64,000 nucleotides of DNA from Gammaproteobacteria bacterium (GCA_018815245.1 JAHIXK010000002.1:338502-402501), one strand, 5' to 3'. Counted from the first letter of the stretch, positions 42,032 to 53,036 are shown. Translations and numbers: made by a program. Notes: a model not told the origin generated them from the letters alone.

Positions 42032-42685
42032 TCAACGCAAACCTGCAATGTAATCTGACACCGCTTTCATTTCCTTGTCCGACATCTTCGCGGAAATCAC
42101 ACTCATCTGTTCGCTGTTGTTGCGCACACCATCACGGAAGGCCACCAACTGGCTTTCTGTGTACTGTGCGTGCTGCCCACCCAGGCGCGGGTATTGGGCA
42201 GGAATGCCTGCGCCGTTCGGGCTGTGGCATCCAGCACAGGCCGGAATCTTTTTGTCAGCAATGCCGCCACGGTAAATCTTCTCGCCCAGCTCCAGCGTCT
42301 CTTTGCTCTTGGCTGAACCCAAAGTCTGCTTTTGGGTCGCCAGGTAGGCAGACACGTTTTTCATGTCTTCTTCTGACAAACCGGCCGCAAAACCGGCCAT
42401 GATCGCGTTGTCACGCAATGGCTTTTCACCCTCTTTGCCTGCCTTGAAGTTGCTCAATTGCTTGTACAGGTACTCGGCATGCTGGCCGGCAATCTTGGGG
42501 TATATTGGTGCAGAAGCATTGCCATCGGCACCGTGGCAGGCCACGCACTGCTGCATGATTTCCTTGCCTTTGGCCAAATCGGGCTTGAACGCTTCCGCAG
42601 GGCCGGCAGCTTGGGCCGCAGACATTGAAAACATCAAAGCGGCAAACAGAGAACTCAGTTTTAGCGTCGTCAGCTTGTTCAGCAT
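42032..42685 (-). CDS. Cytochrome c4 (diheme, periplasmic)
   Basis: 217 residues from the ATG at 42685, which opens a signal peptide ending near AQA-A; the in-frame start at 42826 would add 47 unlikely residues. Two c-type heme motifs, CVACH (47-51) and CAGCH (150-154), lie in two similar halves, each with a later methionine ligand (DNAIMAGFAAG; EQMSVISAKM). It carries electrons in the periplasm, usually to a terminal oxidase. A TATAAT reading leftward at 42797-42802 is the best promoter element seen. Confidence 0.93.
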   Translation of the reverse strand: MLNKLTTLKLSSLFAALMFSMSAAQAAGPAEAFKPDLAKGKEIMQQCVACHGADGNASAPIYPKIAGQHAEYLYKQLSNFKAGKEGEKPLRDNAIMAGFAAGLSEEDMKNVSAYLATQKQTLGSAKSKETLELGEKIYRGGIADKKIPACAGCHSPNGAGIPAQYPRLGGQHAQYTESQLVAFRDGVRNNSEQMSVISAKMSDKEMKAVSDYIAGLR

Positions 42686-42839
42686 GGTCAAAAACCCATC
42701 AAAAAGTGCATCAATAAATAATAAGGCAAACCGAAAATCGGCATCCGCGCACCCAACAACAATGTCAAGTGCCAGCAAAGTTTTCACAAACCCTAGATTA
42801 TAACCACTCAAGCGCCTGTCTTGCATCTAAAATGTGCGC

Positions 42840-43496
42840 ATGACAATCAATTTCCACAACACGCATTTCGAGGTGTCCGCATCTCGCATGGCCGAATGTC
42901 CGGGCGCCAGCGTCCCCGAGATCGTATTTGCCGGGCGTTCCAACGCAGGCAAGTCCACGGCCATCAACACCCTGTGCAAGCAACGGCAACTGGCCTATGC
43001 CAGTAAAATGCCCGGCCGCACACAGCTTCTAAACTTCTTCCACGTCATCGAACAGGCCGAACCGATTGCACGTTTGGTCGATCTACCCGGTTACGGCTTT
43101 GCCCAACTGGCCCAAACCAGCCAAAGCGTATGGGACAAAGAACTGGGCAGCTACCTGGCAGACAGGCCAAGCCTTGTGGGCACTGTGCTGATTGTTGATT
43201 GCCGCCGGGGCCTGCTTGAACTCGACTTCGCCCTCATCAAATGGGTCGGTCATCGCCAGTTGCCAGTGCACATTCTTCTATCCAAAGCGGATAAATTCAA
43301 CCGCCAGGAACAGGTGCTCGCACTGCGCGCCACCCAAAAGGCGCTTGCTCCTTATCGGGTCAACGGCCACGAGATCACCGTTCAACTGTGGTCGGCATTG
43401 AAAAAAATTGGCATGGTTGAACTTGAAACCCAATTGTCCAACTGGGTTCGTCCACCCGTGGCCGAAAGCGAACCCGACCAAACACTCGAACACTGA
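42840..43496 (+). CDS. engB: Ribosome biogenesis GTPase YsxC/EngB
   Basis: 218 residues from the ATG at 42840 (a GTG lies two codons upstream). The G1 loop GRSNAGKST (32-40), G2/G3 region PGRTQLLNFF and DLPGYGFA, and G4 LSKADKFNR are present. The family assists assembly of the large ribosomal subunit. It is divergent from the cytochrome c4 gene and lies 18 bases upstream of hemB. Confidence 0.95.
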   Translation: MTINFHNTHFEVSASRMAECPGASVPEIVFAGRSNAGKSTAINTLCKQRQLAYASKMPGRTQLLNFFHVIEQAEPIARLVDLPGYGFAQLAQTSQSVWDKELGSYLADRPSLVGTVLIVDCRRGLLELDFALIKWVGHRQLPVHILLSKADKFNRQEQVLALRATQKALAPYRVNGHEITVQLWSALKKIGMVELETQLSNWVRPPVAESEPDQTLEH

Positions 43497-44510
<1,014 letters not shown>

Positions 44511-44515
44511 CGCGC

Positions 44516-45559
44516 ATGGGCATCTGGACGCACCTGGAACCACACAACATCCGAAAGCTGGACGACGCACCCACCGGGCTGCCCGACAAAGGCTTTCTGT
44601 GGCTGGACACCCAACTTGATGAAGAACTGGTCTGGGTACCCGCTGTAGAAGCATTGCTGGCACTCAAGCTGGATGAGCTTCACCTCGAAGACCTTGGCAA
44701 CACCTTTCACCCCAGCCACTTCGACATTGGCGACGGTTACAACATACTCATTATCCGATCCCTGTCCAGCAAACCCCTGTTCGACGAAAACAATCGCCTC
44801 AGCATCAAAACCCGCCCGGTGTTTTTTGTGATCACCCCCAAATTGCTCGTCACCTTTCGCCCCAAAGACAGCCGCACATTCGCCATGGCCCGCAAATTTG
44901 TGGACAGCGCCCCCCCTAAAACACCCGATGAAATTGAAACCTTCCTGAAGTTCAAGCGCCCACCGGCCAGCACTGACGAACTGATGATTCAACTGGTCAG
45001 CAATCTGGTTGACCGTTTTATGGAAACACGGATTGAAATTTCCGAACAACTGGATCGCTGGCAACGCGATTTATTGAATCCGCGCAAACGCTTTCAAGAC
45101 TGGAATGCCCTGCTCGCCGCACGCAATGAAATGAACCGCCTCGAATCGGTTGCCCAAGACCAGCGCGACGCACTCACTGACTGGCAAGACGACCAGGAAC
45201 GCGAAGGCCGCATGGCCGCATCACTTCAAGTCAATGCCCGCGACACACTTGAACATTTGGAGCGCGTAGTCAGCCTGACACGCCGACTTGGCGCAAACAC
45301 CGAAACAGCCGTTCAGCTCCATTTTTCAGCCACCGCGCACAAAACCAATGAAATTGTCACGGTGTTGACCATGTTGACCGCCCTGTTCATGCCACTTACC
45401 TTGATCAGCGGCATATTTGGCATGAACTTCGGAAAAATTCCCCTGCTGGAAAACCCAAACGGCTTCTGGATCACCATCGGCCTGATGGGCGTGTCCAGCG
45501 TGATATCACTGGCCCTGATTTTCTGGATCAAAGGCCGAAACCACCTTGGAAAACCCTAA
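44516..45559 (+). CDS. CorA-family divalent metal (Mg2+/Co2+/Zn2+) transporter
   Basis: 347 residues. A long cytoplasmic N-terminal domain ends in the stalk helix, followed by two C-terminal membrane helices. The pore signature GMN follows the first helix (FGMNFGKIPLLENPNGFW, about 302). The sequence is more like the ZntB/CorA subgroup than E. coli CorA, so the transported metal is open. It starts five bases after hemB, whose enzyme needs Mg2+, and is convergent with dsbD. Confidence 0.88.
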   Translation: MGIWTHLEPHNIRKLDDAPTGLPDKGFLWLDTQLDEELVWVPAVEALLALKLDELHLEDLGNTFHPSHFDIGDGYNILIIRSLSSKPLFDENNRLSIKTRPVFFVITPKLLVTFRPKDSRTFAMARKFVDSAPPKTPDEIETFLKFKRPPASTDELMIQLVSNLVDRFMETRIEISEQLDRWQRDLLNPRKRFQDWNALLAARNEMNRLESVAQDQRDALTDWQDDQEREGRMAASLQVNARDTLEHLERVVSLTRRLGANTETAVQLHFSATAHKTNEIVTVLTMLTALFMPLTLISGIFGMNFGKIPLLENPNGFWITIGLMGVSSVISLALIFWIKGRNHLGKP

Positions 45560-45578
45560 GCATTAAAGATCCTGCGCC

Positions 45579-47486
45579 TTACAAACCCAGATTTGGGCGA
45601 ATTTGAGCCAATGTTTCGTCAAACCGCCGCGCATTCTGAAAGCCGATCACGGTGTGAATCGACTCAGTCTCACCGGCAAGAAAAAACAGAATGGCAGGCG
45701 GGCCAAACAAATTGAATTGTTTCAACAAAGCACGATCGTCTGCCGTGCTATCAGTCACATCCACCTGAACCAGACGAACACCCTTTAACTTGTCTTTCAC
45801 GTTCGCATCGGTCAAGGTAAACAGCTCGAACTCTTTGCAACTGACACACCAGTCCGCGTAGAAATCAAGCATCACAGGCTGTTTGCTGGCCGCAATCAGG
45901 GCCACCACATCGTCACTGGACACCTTCTCAAAATCTGGCTTGCCCTGCATACTTGTCGCCACAGACCCAGACAATGAACCGGAACCAGCCCCTCCCAAGC
46001 CCGCCAGGGGTTGCAACAGACTGGAAGAACCCGAAAACAGCCCCATCAGGTAAATCAAAGCCAACAGTGAAAACATCAATCCGAATGTTTTACTCAGTAC
46101 CTTGCCCCGAGTGCCCATGGTGGCCATACTGACCGCACCGTGAAACAGCGCAGCCGCCACCATGCTGGCCAACAACGCCCACATCGCCATAATCAGCCAA
46201 ACCGGCGTCACCGGCGTGATGGTCCACACAGCCACGGCCAACAGCACAAAACCAAATGCAGCGGACACCCAGCTCATCCATGCACCCGCCTTTGGCAAGG
46301 CAGCACCAGCCCCTGCCGCAAACAACACCAGCGGCAAACCCATGCCCAAAGCCAGCAAAAACAAGGCCGCACCACCCAGCACCGCATCACCACTTTGCCC
46401 GATGTACAGCAAAGCACCCGCCAATGGCGGCGCAACACAAGGACCCAGCAACAATGCAGAAAGCACCCCCATCACCAGCACAGGAACAAACTGACCACCC
46501 TTCAAGCGCCCGGTTTTTTCCTGCAACCAGGACTGAAAACTGGCTGGCAACTGCAACGAATACCCCATCAGCAATGCCACGCCCAACAAGCCCAAAATAC
46601 CGCCAAAAGCCCACAACACCGAGGGCTGCTGCATGGCCATCACCAGGCTTTGCCCGGTCAAACCGGCCAGCACACCCAACAGTGCATAGGTCAACGCCAT
46701 GCCCAGCACGTACACAAGAGCCAGCGCCATTGGCCGGGCCTTCCCAGCCGCAGCACCTGCACCGGTTTGCTGCCCCACCACCAAACTGCTGACAATCGGC
46801 AACATCGGCAAAGTGCACGGCGTAAACGCCAGCAACAAACCCAAACCGAAAAATACAGGCAAAACCACCAGCCAGGACTGATCAGCCAAACGGGACGCCA
46901 AATCCCCGGCCTCATCTGCAGGCAAGGTACTTGGCACACTGCTGGGTGCGGAAACATCTTCTTTCTTGCCAAAAAACGACCCCATCCCGCTGCCGCCCAA
47001 CACGCCGCCCAACAAACTACTTTCCTTGAACGCCACCGGCGTACTCATTGGCGGGTAACACAAACCTGCATCGGCGCAGCCCTGCGACACCATCACAGCC
47101 GCTGCATCGGCAGGTGACGCGTCCCCTAGGCTGTAACGGATCTGAAAGGCCATCTCGCCCCGCAAAGCCTCAATTTCCTGATTCAGAAACTCATCAAACT
47201 TCCGGTCACCTCGGGGCAATTCCACAAATTCGAACACCGGAAGGCCATTCGGATTCTCCAGCGCAAACCGCTCCCGGTACAAATAATATTCTGGCGCCAC
47301 AGTGGCTCGCACATCGATCAAGCAATTCTCAACACAGCCGGGGTCCTGCGCACTCAACTTGAACTGAAAGGCCTCCTCAGGTGGCAAAAAATCATTGTCT
47401 TGGGCTGTTGCCGACCCCGCCCACAAAGCCACACACAAAAAGCTGGTTTGAAGCGCATTTACCAAGGCTTGACGAAAAACACTCAT
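45579..47486 (-). CDS. dsbD: Thiol:disulfide interchange protein DsbD
   Basis: 635 residues in the full three-part layout. An N-terminal signal and DsbD-alpha domain (about 30-165, cysteines in QGCADAGLCYPP) are followed by eight membrane helices with cysteines in LAFTPCTLPMLP and LLGPCVAPPLAG. The C-terminal thioredoxin-like domain has YADWCVSCKEFE (about 547). It carries reducing power from cytoplasmic thioredoxin to the periplasm, for disulfide correction and to keep apocytochrome c cysteines reduced. It overlaps cutA by four bases (47483-47486). Confidence 0.95.
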   Translation of the reverse strand: MSVFRQALVNALQTSFLCVALWAGSATAQDNDFLPPEEAFQFKLSAQDPGCVENCLIDVRATVAPEYYLYRERFALENPNGLPVFEFVELPRGDRKFDEFLNQEIEALRGEMAFQIRYSLGDASPADAAAVMVSQGCADAGLCYPPMSTPVAFKESSLLGGVLGGSGMGSFFGKKEDVSAPSSVPSTLPADEAGDLASRLADQSWLVVLPVFFGLGLLLAFTPCTLPMLPIVSSLVVGQQTGAGAAAGKARPMALALVYVLGMALTYALLGVLAGLTGQSLVMAMQQPSVLWAFGGILGLLGVALLMGYSLQLPASFQSWLQEKTGRLKGGQFVPVLVMGVLSALLLGPCVAPPLAGALLYIGQSGDAVLGGAALFLLALGMGLPLVLFAAGAGAALPKAGAWMSWVSAAFGFVLLAVAVWTITPVTPVWLIMAMWALLASMVAAALFHGAVSMATMGTRGKVLSKTFGLMFSLLALIYLMGLFSGSSSLLQPLAGLGGAGSGSLSGSVATSMQGKPDFEKVSSDDVVALIAASKQPVMLDFYADWCVSCKEFELFTLTDANVKDKLKGVRLVQVDVTDSTADDRALLKQFNLFGPPAILFFLAGETESIHTVIGFQNARRFDETLAQIRPNLGL

Positions 47487-47818
47487 GCCTTGCCCCTTGC
47501 GCTTGCACGCACCCAGTCCAGATACGGCGCATGCCCATCTGCCACAGGCAAAACAATCAATTCGGGCACAGCATAGTCATGCCAGTCTGCTACTGATTTC
47601 TTCAAACCCTGAAGCTGTTCATCTGCACATTTCATCATCAACATCCATTCCGTGGCGTGCTCTATATCGCCTTGCCACTCGTACACCGATTCAACAGGCC
47701 CCACAATTGTTGCGCAAGCCACCCACTTCTCTTTCACCAATCTGTTTGCCAAAGCCGCCGCTTTTTCTTTCGAATCAATCGTCGTGTAGGCCACCCAACA
47801 GGCCGTCATCTCTGCCAT
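47483..47818 (-). CDS. cutA: Divalent cation tolerance protein CutA
   Basis: 111 residues, normal length. CutA1 signatures: YTTIDSKEKAAALANRLVKE, WVACATIVGPVESVYEWQG and EWMLMMKCADEQ, ending in PELIVLPVADGHAPYLDWV. It forms a very stable trimer; the copper role is still debated. It is coupled to dsbD downstream and starts four bases after the ABC permease. Confidence 0.94.
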   Translation of the reverse strand: MAEMTACWVAYTTIDSKEKAAALANRLVKEKWVACATIVGPVESVYEWQGDIEHATEWMLMMKCADEQLQGLKKSVADWHDYAVPELIVLPVADGHAPYLDWVRASARGKA

Positions 47819-47822
47819 CCCA

Positions 47823-48587
47823 TCAGCCCCTGCGTTTAAACCTGCGCTCGGTCAAATAAATTGCCAAGCCGATCCCCAGAATTGCATAGACAGCCATTTG
47901 CGCCAAAAGTGCCGCCAGCCCACCAAATTCGCGCGCGTAAATACCACGCAACGCATCCACCACCACCGACAAAGGCATGTAATCAGCAATAGCCTCCAGC
48001 CAGCCAGGCAACTGCTCCCGAGGGAAAAATGCTCCCGACAAAAATGTCATGGGCGTCACCACCAGCGTGAAATAGAACATGAAAAAATCGTAGCTCGGCG
48101 CTCGCGCATTCACGCACAAGCCAAAACCAGCAAACATCAGGCAGGCCAAAATCAGCACCAACCACGACAACAACCAGAACTGCAAGTCGCCAATGCCCAA
48201 CAAAGCGATAATCAACAACATCGCCCCCGTGCTGATCAAACCCTTGCTGGCAGCCCAAGTGCATTCACCCAGCACCACCTCCCGTAGCCGAACCGGTGTG
48301 TTCATGATGACCTGCCAGGTCTTCTGGGTGTGCATCCGAGAAAATGCGGAATACAAAGCCTCAAAGGTGGGTGCATTCATGGCACTGATACTGACCGCAC
48401 CCACAGCAAGGTAATTCAGATACGGCATACCCCCCACGTTTGGAAGCATGGAACCCAAGCCCAAGCCAAAAGCCATCAACGCCATTACCGGGTCAACCAC
48501 ATTGCCCAACAGCGAGGCGAAAGCCAGTTTGCGCCACACCATGAAATTGCGGCGCCAAACCTGAAATACTGCATGAAAGTTAATCAT
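47823..48587 (-). CDS. ABC-2 type permease (NodJ-like)
   Basis: 254 residues with six membrane helices. The N-terminus FHAVFQVWRRNFMVWRKLA and the stretch YLNYLAVGAVSISAMNAPTFEALY match NodJ/ABC-2 exporters, and FFMFYFTLVVTPMTFLSGAFFP is the conserved fifth-helix region. It pairs with the ATPase whose gene overlaps it by eight bases. Cargo unknown; NodIJ-type pairs outside rhizobia are generic exporters. Confidence 0.88.
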   Translation of the reverse strand: MINFHAVFQVWRRNFMVWRKLAFASLLGNVVDPVMALMAFGLGLGSMLPNVGGMPYLNYLAVGAVSISAMNAPTFEALYSAFSRMHTQKTWQVIMNTPVRLREVVLGECTWAASKGLISTGAMLLIIALLGIGDLQFWLLSWLVLILACLMFAGFGLCVNARAPSYDFFMFYFTLVVTPMTFLSGAFFPREQLPGWLEAIADYMPLSVVVDALRGIYAREFGGLAALLAQMAVYAILGIGLAIYLTERRFKRRG

Positions 48588-49509
48588 CGCGCAGCGCCCT
48601 GCCAGTCAAACTGAAAAACACATCCTCGAGGTTTCCGGGCCGGTAAATATAATCCACATCGTCTTGGGGCGATGCCTTCATTTGCGCCAGAACCTGGTCA
48701 GCCAATTCATTCCTGAAAAAATAAGTCTCTCCCCGCCGCTCAATTACGCCCTGCAACTGACTGTGATTCACATCGACCCAGTGTTGCGCCCCAATCCCCC
48801 ACAATTCCAGCACCGCATAACCCACAACCTCCCGAATTAGCGTCAATGGCTTGTCGCACACCACAATATTTCCATGATCCAGCACCGCAACCCGATCCGC
48901 CAACCGCTGCGCCTCATCCATGTAATGGGTGGTCAACAGCATGGCCACACCCTGACGCTTCAAATCCACCAAACGATCCCAAATTACATGCTTGGCCTGG
49001 GGATCCAGCCCGGTAGTCGGCTCATCCAGAAACAAAACACCCGGGCGGTTGATCAAGGCACGGGCCAGCATCAATCTCCTTCGCATGCCCCCGGACAAGG
49101 TACCTACAGAATCATTGCGCCGGGAATTCAATTGGGCGAACTCGAGAAGACGATCCGCACGCTGGCGCAGTTCTGTGCCATGAATCCGAAAATAACGGCC
49201 AAACACCAACAAGTTCTCGTACACAGTAAAATCAGGATCCAGCGCGTCGTATTGAGGAACCACACCAACAGCTTGTCTTGCTGCATGCCCAGCCTTCGGC
49301 ATGGGCTGACCCAACAGGTGAACCGTACCGCTGTCTGCGTCTGCAAGGCCCAGGGCCAACGAAATGGTCGTTGACTTGCCTGCCCCATTGGGTCCCAGCA
49401 ACGCAACGCATTCCCCCGCAGCCAGGGAGAAATTCAAACCCTTGAGCACCGGGCGTCCCGCATAGCTTTTAAAAACATCACTTAAACGCAATACATCAGA
49501 AGCATTCAA
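48580..49509 (-). CDS. ABC transporter ATP-binding protein (NodI-like)
   Basis: 309 residues, TTG start at 49509: the in-frame stop 27 bases upstream leaves no ATG. Walker A GPNGAGKST, Q-loop VVPQYDALDPDFTV, signature LSGGMRRRLMLARAL, Walker [14 protein letters not shown] and the switch TTHYMDEAQRLADR are all present. The C-terminal extension of about 80 residues is typical of NodI/CcmA-type ATPases. It energises the permease encoded next. Confidence 0.92.
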   Translation of the reverse strand: MNASDVLRLSDVFKSYAGRPVLKGLNFSLAAGECVALLGPNGAGKSTTISLALGLADADSGTVHLLGQPMPKAGHAARQAVGVVPQYDALDPDFTVYENLLVFGRYFRIHGTELRQRADRLLEFAQLNSRRNDSVGTLSGGMRRRLMLARALINRPGVLFLDEPTTGLDPQAKHVIWDRLVDLKRQGVAMLLTTHYMDEAQRLADRVAVLDHGNIVVCDKPLTLIREVVGYAVLELWGIGAQHWVDVNHSQLQGVIERRGETYFFRNELADQVLAQMKASPQDDVDYIYRPGNLEDVFFSLTGRALRDD

Positions 49510-49578
49510 ATCAATACGCCCATTTTTCGCTAATCAAACACTTGTCTACAAGAATTGGTCCGGCACGACCAACAAGCA

Positions 49579-49614
49579 AAAAAGCCGAGTCAGCATAAGC
49601 TAACACGGCTTTTT
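49579..49614 (-). terminator. Terminator at the end of the ribosomal protein cluster
   Basis: On the minus strand AAAAAGCCG (49614-49606) pairs with CGGCTTTTT (49587-49579), around an inner TTAGC-TTAT-GCTGA stem. The U run gives a strong Rho-independent terminator about 80 bases after rplQ. Confidence 0.9.
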
Positions 49615-49696
49615 CAAATCCGAATTTACAGCAATTCAATCAGTCGAAATTATGCAAGCCGAATGACCCCGGCGCAAGAATTTCAATCAAACAGAA

Positions 49697-50095
49697 TTAA
49701 GCCTGTTCTTCAGCAATCTCAACGATTTCAGCGGTCTCTGGGCGATCCACCAGCTCAACCAGAGCCATCGGCGCATTGTCACCCTTGCGGAAACCGAACT
49801 TCAATACACGCATGTAACCGCCTGGGCGGGCAGCGTAACGTGGACCGATTTCGTCGAACAACTTCAGTACCATTTCACGGTCGCGCAAGCGGCTGAAAGC
49901 CAAACGCTTGTTTGCCAATGTAGGGGACTTGCCCATGGTGATAATGGGTTCTGCAATCTTGCGCAGTTCCTTGGCCTTGGGCAGCGTTGTTTTGATCACT
50001 TCATGACGCAACAAAGCGTTGGTCATGTTTCTAAACATAGCAAGGCGGTGGCTGCTGGTGCGATTTAGTTTACGCAATCCATGACGGTGACGCAT
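49697..50095 (-). CDS. rplQ: 50S ribosomal protein L17 (bL17)
   Basis: 132 residues. [20 protein letters not shown] and the nucleic-acid-binding [17 protein letters not shown] are the L17 signature. It is the last gene of the alpha operon, 33 bases after rpoA, and is followed by a strong terminator. The protein lies near the exit-tunnel side of the large subunit. Confidence 0.98.
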   Translation of the reverse strand: MRHRHGLRKLNRTSSHRLAMFRNMTNALLRHEVIKTTLPKAKELRKIAEPIITMGKSPTLANKRLAFSRLRDREMVLKLFDEIGPRYAARPGGYMRVLKFGFRKGDNAPMALVELVDRPETAEIVEIAEEQA

Positions 50096-50128
50096 TTTAA
50101 ATATCCTTCAATCTAACAAACGCTAAGC

Positions 50129-51109
50129 TCAAGGCTTATCGAGACCGGCGGGTGGCCAGTTTTCCAATTTCATACCGAGTGTCAAACCGCGTGCGGCCAA
50201 CACCTCCTTGATTTCGTTCAGAGACTTACGACCCAGGTTCGGGGTCTTCAGCAGCTCGTTTTCCGTGCGCTGAATCAAGTCGCCGATGTAATAAATGTTC
50301 TCAGCTTTCAAACAGTTTGCCGAACGCACAGTCAGCTCCAGATCGTCTACCGGGCGCAACAGGATTGGATCAACCTGAGGAGCGCGCTGGGAAACTTCTG
50401 GTTCCGCCGTGTTTTCCAAAGCAGCAAATACAGACAATTGCTCAACCAAAATGCGGGCGGCAAGGCGAATTGATTCTTCAGGTGACAACACACCATTGGT
50501 TTCAATCGACATCACCAAGCGATCCAGATCGGTACGCTGTTCCACACGTGCGCTTTCTACTGCGTAAGACACACGCTTAACAGGGCTGAACGACGCATCC
50601 AGTACAATGCGGCCAATCGCCTTGCTTGGCTCATCGGGGAAACGACGAACTGAACCCGGTACATAACCACGGCCCTTCTCAACCTTGATCTGCATGTCCA
50701 GTTTGCCGCCATGCGACAAATTGGCAATCACGTGATCGGGATTGATGATCTCCACATCATGGGGCAACTCAATATCGCCTGCAGTCACCACACCTTCGAC
50801 TTCACGCTTCAAGGTTACCGTAACCACGTCACGTGATTCAAGCTTGAACACGATCCCTTTCAGGTTAAGCAACAGGTCAACGACGTCTTCCTGCACACCA
50901 TCCAGAGTCGAATATTCGTGCACCACACCAGCAATCGACACCTCTGTGGGTGCGTAGCCGATCATGGAAGACAACAAAACACGACGCAGAGCGTTGCCCA
51001 GAGTGTGGCCATAGCCACGCTCAAACGGTTCCATCACAACTTTGGCGCTATTGGGGCCGACTGTTTCGACCTCAACGATACGGGGTTTTAGCAAACTTGC
51101 ATTAAACAT
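50129..51109 (-). CDS. rpoA: RNA polymerase alpha subunit
   Basis: 326 residues. The N-terminal assembly domain (residues 1-235) has [19 protein letters not shown]; after a linker, the C-terminal domain binds UP elements and activators ([35 protein letters not shown]). It is encoded between rpsD and rplQ, the universal position in the alpha operon. Confidence 0.99.
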   Translation of the reverse strand: MFNASLLKPRIVEVETVGPNSAKVVMEPFERGYGHTLGNALRRVLLSSMIGYAPTEVSIAGVVHEYSTLDGVQEDVVDLLLNLKGIVFKLESRDVVTVTLKREVEGVVTAGDIELPHDVEIINPDHVIANLSHGGKLDMQIKVEKGRGYVPGSVRRFPDEPSKAIGRIVLDASFSPVKRVSYAVESARVEQRTDLDRLVMSIETNGVLSPEESIRLAARILVEQLSVFAALENTAEPEVSQRAPQVDPILLRPVDDLELTVRSANCLKAENIYYIGDLIQRTENELLKTPNLGRKSLNEIKEVLAARGLTLGMKLENWPPAGLDKP

Positions 51110-51172
51110 TCAAAATCCTTTTGAATACCCTCGGCTCGTTACACCGATAAGGCTGGGGATCAATTAATCGAA

Positions 51173-51796
51173 TTAACGTGAGTAAAGTTCCACGATCAAA
51201 CTTTCGTTGATCTCTTGGGACAGATCTGCACGGTCAGGAACGCTCTTGAAAGAACCTTCCAGTTTCTTGGCATCTACATTCACCCACAAAGGGAAACCCA
51301 TTTGTTCGGCCAATGTGACAGACTCCACAATGCGTGCCTGTGTCTTCGACTTTTCGCGAATGGAAATAACGTCATTCAACTTCACAGAGTAGGAAGGAAT
51401 GTTGACAGCTTTGCCATTTACCAAAATCGCCTTGTGGCTAACCAGCTGACGAGCTTCGGCACGTGTAGAACCAAAACCCATGCGATAAACCACATTATCC
51501 AGGCGAGATTCCAACAACTGCAGCAATGTTTCGCCTGTGTTGCCCTTGCGGCGTGATGCCTCAGCAAAGTAGCGACGGAACTGCTTTTCCAGCACGCCGT
51601 ACATGCGCTTTACCTTCTGCTTCTCACGCAACTGCTGACCGTAGTCAGAAGTACGCGCGCCGGAAGTGCGGCCATGCTGGCCTGGCTTTGAATCAAGCTT
51701 GCACTTGGAATCTAGACTACGGCGTGCGCTCTTCAGACTTAAGTCTGTGCCTTCACGACGTGACAACTTACATTTTGGACCTGTATATCTAGCCAC
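51173..51796 (-). CDS. rpsD: 30S ribosomal protein S4 (uS4)
   Basis: 207 residues, GTG start. [19 protein letters not shown] and the S4 RNA-binding domain ([29 protein letters not shown]) are present. S4 nucleates 30S assembly and in E. coli represses the alpha operon. Gaps of 76 bases before it and 63 after are the longest inside this part of the cluster; a small GCGAT/ATCGC stem is the only feature I see there. Confidence 0.98.
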   Translation of the reverse strand: MARYTGPKCKLSRREGTDLSLKSARRSLDSKCKLDSKPGQHGRTSGARTSDYGQQLREKQKVKRMYGVLEKQFRRYFAEASRRKGNTGETLLQLLESRLDNVVYRMGFGSTRAEARQLVSHKAILVNGKAVNIPSYSVKLNDVISIREKSKTQARIVESVTLAEQMGFPLWVNVDAKKLEGSFKSVPDRADLSQEINESLIVELYSR

Positions 51797-51872
51797 TTGA
51801 AACCTCTTTCATTACGCGATGTGAATCGCTTCAGTCCGCCAAATGATCTGACGAACAATGGTCTTAAAAAAA

Positions 51873-52268
51873 TTAGATGCGACGACGCTTGGGAGGACGA
51901 CATCCATTGTGCGGGATCGGAGTGATGTCAGAAATACTGGTCACTTTGATACCCAATGCATTCAAAGCACGTACGCTGGATTCACGGCCGGGGCCAGGTC
52001 CTTTGATAAGCACTTCAACTGTCTTGATACCGCATTCCTGTGCAGCCTTCCCAGCAACTTCAGCAGCGACCTGAGCAGCAAAGGGAGTGGACTTGCGTGA
52101 GCCCTTGAAACCCTGAGCACCCGATGTAGACCAAGCCAAAGCATTGCCCTGACGATCCGTGATCGTGATGATGGTGTTGTTGAATGATGCGTGTACGTGC
52201 GCAATACCGTCAGAAATATTCTTTTTGACTTTCTTGCGTACGCGGCTATTCGCTGTTCCTTTGGCCAT
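51873..52268 (-). CDS. rpsK: 30S ribosomal protein S11 (uS11)
   Basis: 131 residues. [20 protein letters not shown] and the C-terminal [18 protein letters not shown] are diagnostic. It sits on the 30S platform near the mRNA exit. Encoded 27 bases after rpsM. Confidence 0.98.
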   Translation of the reverse strand: MAKGTANSRVRKKVKKNISDGIAHVHASFNNTIITITDRQGNALAWSTSGAQGFKGSRKSTPFAAQVAAEVAGKAAQECGIKTVEVLIKGPGPGRESSVRALNALGIKVTSISDITPIPHNGCRPPKRRRI

Positions 52269-52295
52269 TTGGCTAACCTTCCTATGATTACCTGA

Positions 52296-52661
52296 TTATT
52301 TCTTCAGTGCGATACCAGCACGCTTCGGACCCTTGCGAGTGCGAGAGTTTGTGCGGGTACGCTGACCACGTACAGGCAGACCTTTACGGTGACGGAAGCC
52401 ACGGTAGCAACCCAGGTCCATCAAACGCTTGATGTTCATGGTTACGTCGCGTCGCAGATCACCTTCAGTCAGGTACTTGCCCACTTCGTCACGCAGCTTC
52501 TCCAAATCTGTGTCGTCTAGGTCTTTGACCTTTTTGGACTCAGGAATTGAGGTCACTGCACAAATCTTCTTGGCGGTGGAACGACCAATGCCGAAAATAG
52601 CAGTCAGACCGATAACGGTATGCTGGTGGCTTGGAATGTTAATGCCGGCAATACGAGCCAT
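52296..52661 (-). CDS. rpsM: 30S ribosomal protein S13 (uS13)
   Basis: 121 residues. [19 protein letters not shown] and the basic tail [20 protein letters not shown] mark S13, which forms a head bridge to the 50S subunit. It follows rpmJ after 15 bases, too close for the separate leader that regulates the alpha operon in E. coli. Confidence 0.98.
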   Translation of the reverse strand: MARIAGINIPSHQHTVIGLTAIFGIGRSTAKKICAVTSIPESKKVKDLDDTDLEKLRDEVGKYLTEGDLRRDVTMNIKRLMDLGCYRGFRHRKGLPVRGQRTRTNSRTRKGPKRAGIALKK

Positions 52662-52676
52662 TTAAATCCCCTTTTA

Positions 52677-52790
52677 TTAACCTTGACGCTGCTTGTGGCG
52701 CGGCTCAGAACAAATCACGCGAACAACGCCTTTGCGCTTGATCACTTTGCATTTTCTACAAATCTTTTTCACTGAAGCCTGAACTTTCAT
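52677..52790 (-). CDS. rpmJ: 50S ribosomal protein L36 (bL36)
   Basis: 37 residues, read directly from the sequence: the protein starts [19 protein letters not shown] and ends EPRHKQRQG before TAA at 52679-52677. The zinc ligands CxxC (11, 14), Cys27 and His32 are all kept, so this is the zinc-binding form. It lies between infA and rpsM. Confidence 0.97.
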   Translation of the reverse strand: MKVQASVKKICRKCKVIKRKGVVRVICSEPRHKQRQG

Positions 52791-52814
52791 GGCGAAACTC
52801 CAAAAAGAACCAAA

Positions 52815-53033
52815 TTACTTGGCTCGAAAAACAATTCGTGCTCTGGACAAGTCGTACGGCGTCAACTCAACCGTCACCTTGTCACCAGGAAGGATACGAA
52901 TGTAATTCATGCGCATCTTGCCCGATATGTGACCAAGCACCACGTGACCATTTTCCAATTTCACTCGAAAAGTGGCGTTAGGGAGGTTTTCTACTACCTC
53001 TCCCTGCATTTGGATAACGTCGTCTTTAGACAA
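52815..53033 (-). CDS. infA: Translation initiation factor IF-1
   Basis: 72 residues. [20 protein letters not shown] and the S1-like fold with [11 protein letters not shown] match IF-1. The start codon is TTG at 53033: an in-frame TGA stands immediately before it, so no upstream start is possible, and the next methionine (residue 9) is inside the conserved core. GAGG lies about seven bases upstream. infA between secY and rpmJ is usual in betaproteobacteria and absent from the E. coli cluster. Confidence 0.96.
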   Translation of the reverse strand: MSKDDVIQMQGEVVENLPNATFRVKLENGHVVLGHISGKMRMNYIRILPGDKVTVELTPYDLSRARIVFRAK

Positions 53034-53036
53034 TCA

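Noticed and set aside
46140..47117. 325-codon rightward open frame opposite dsbD
   Set aside because: The translation is a Gln/His/Arg/Pro-rich shadow of the hydrophobic DsbD helices with no protein-like pattern.
51797..51872. Possible S4-binding leader in the rpsK-rpsD gap
   Set aside because: Only a five-base stem is visible and no pseudoknot like that of the E. coli alpha leader could be drawn.
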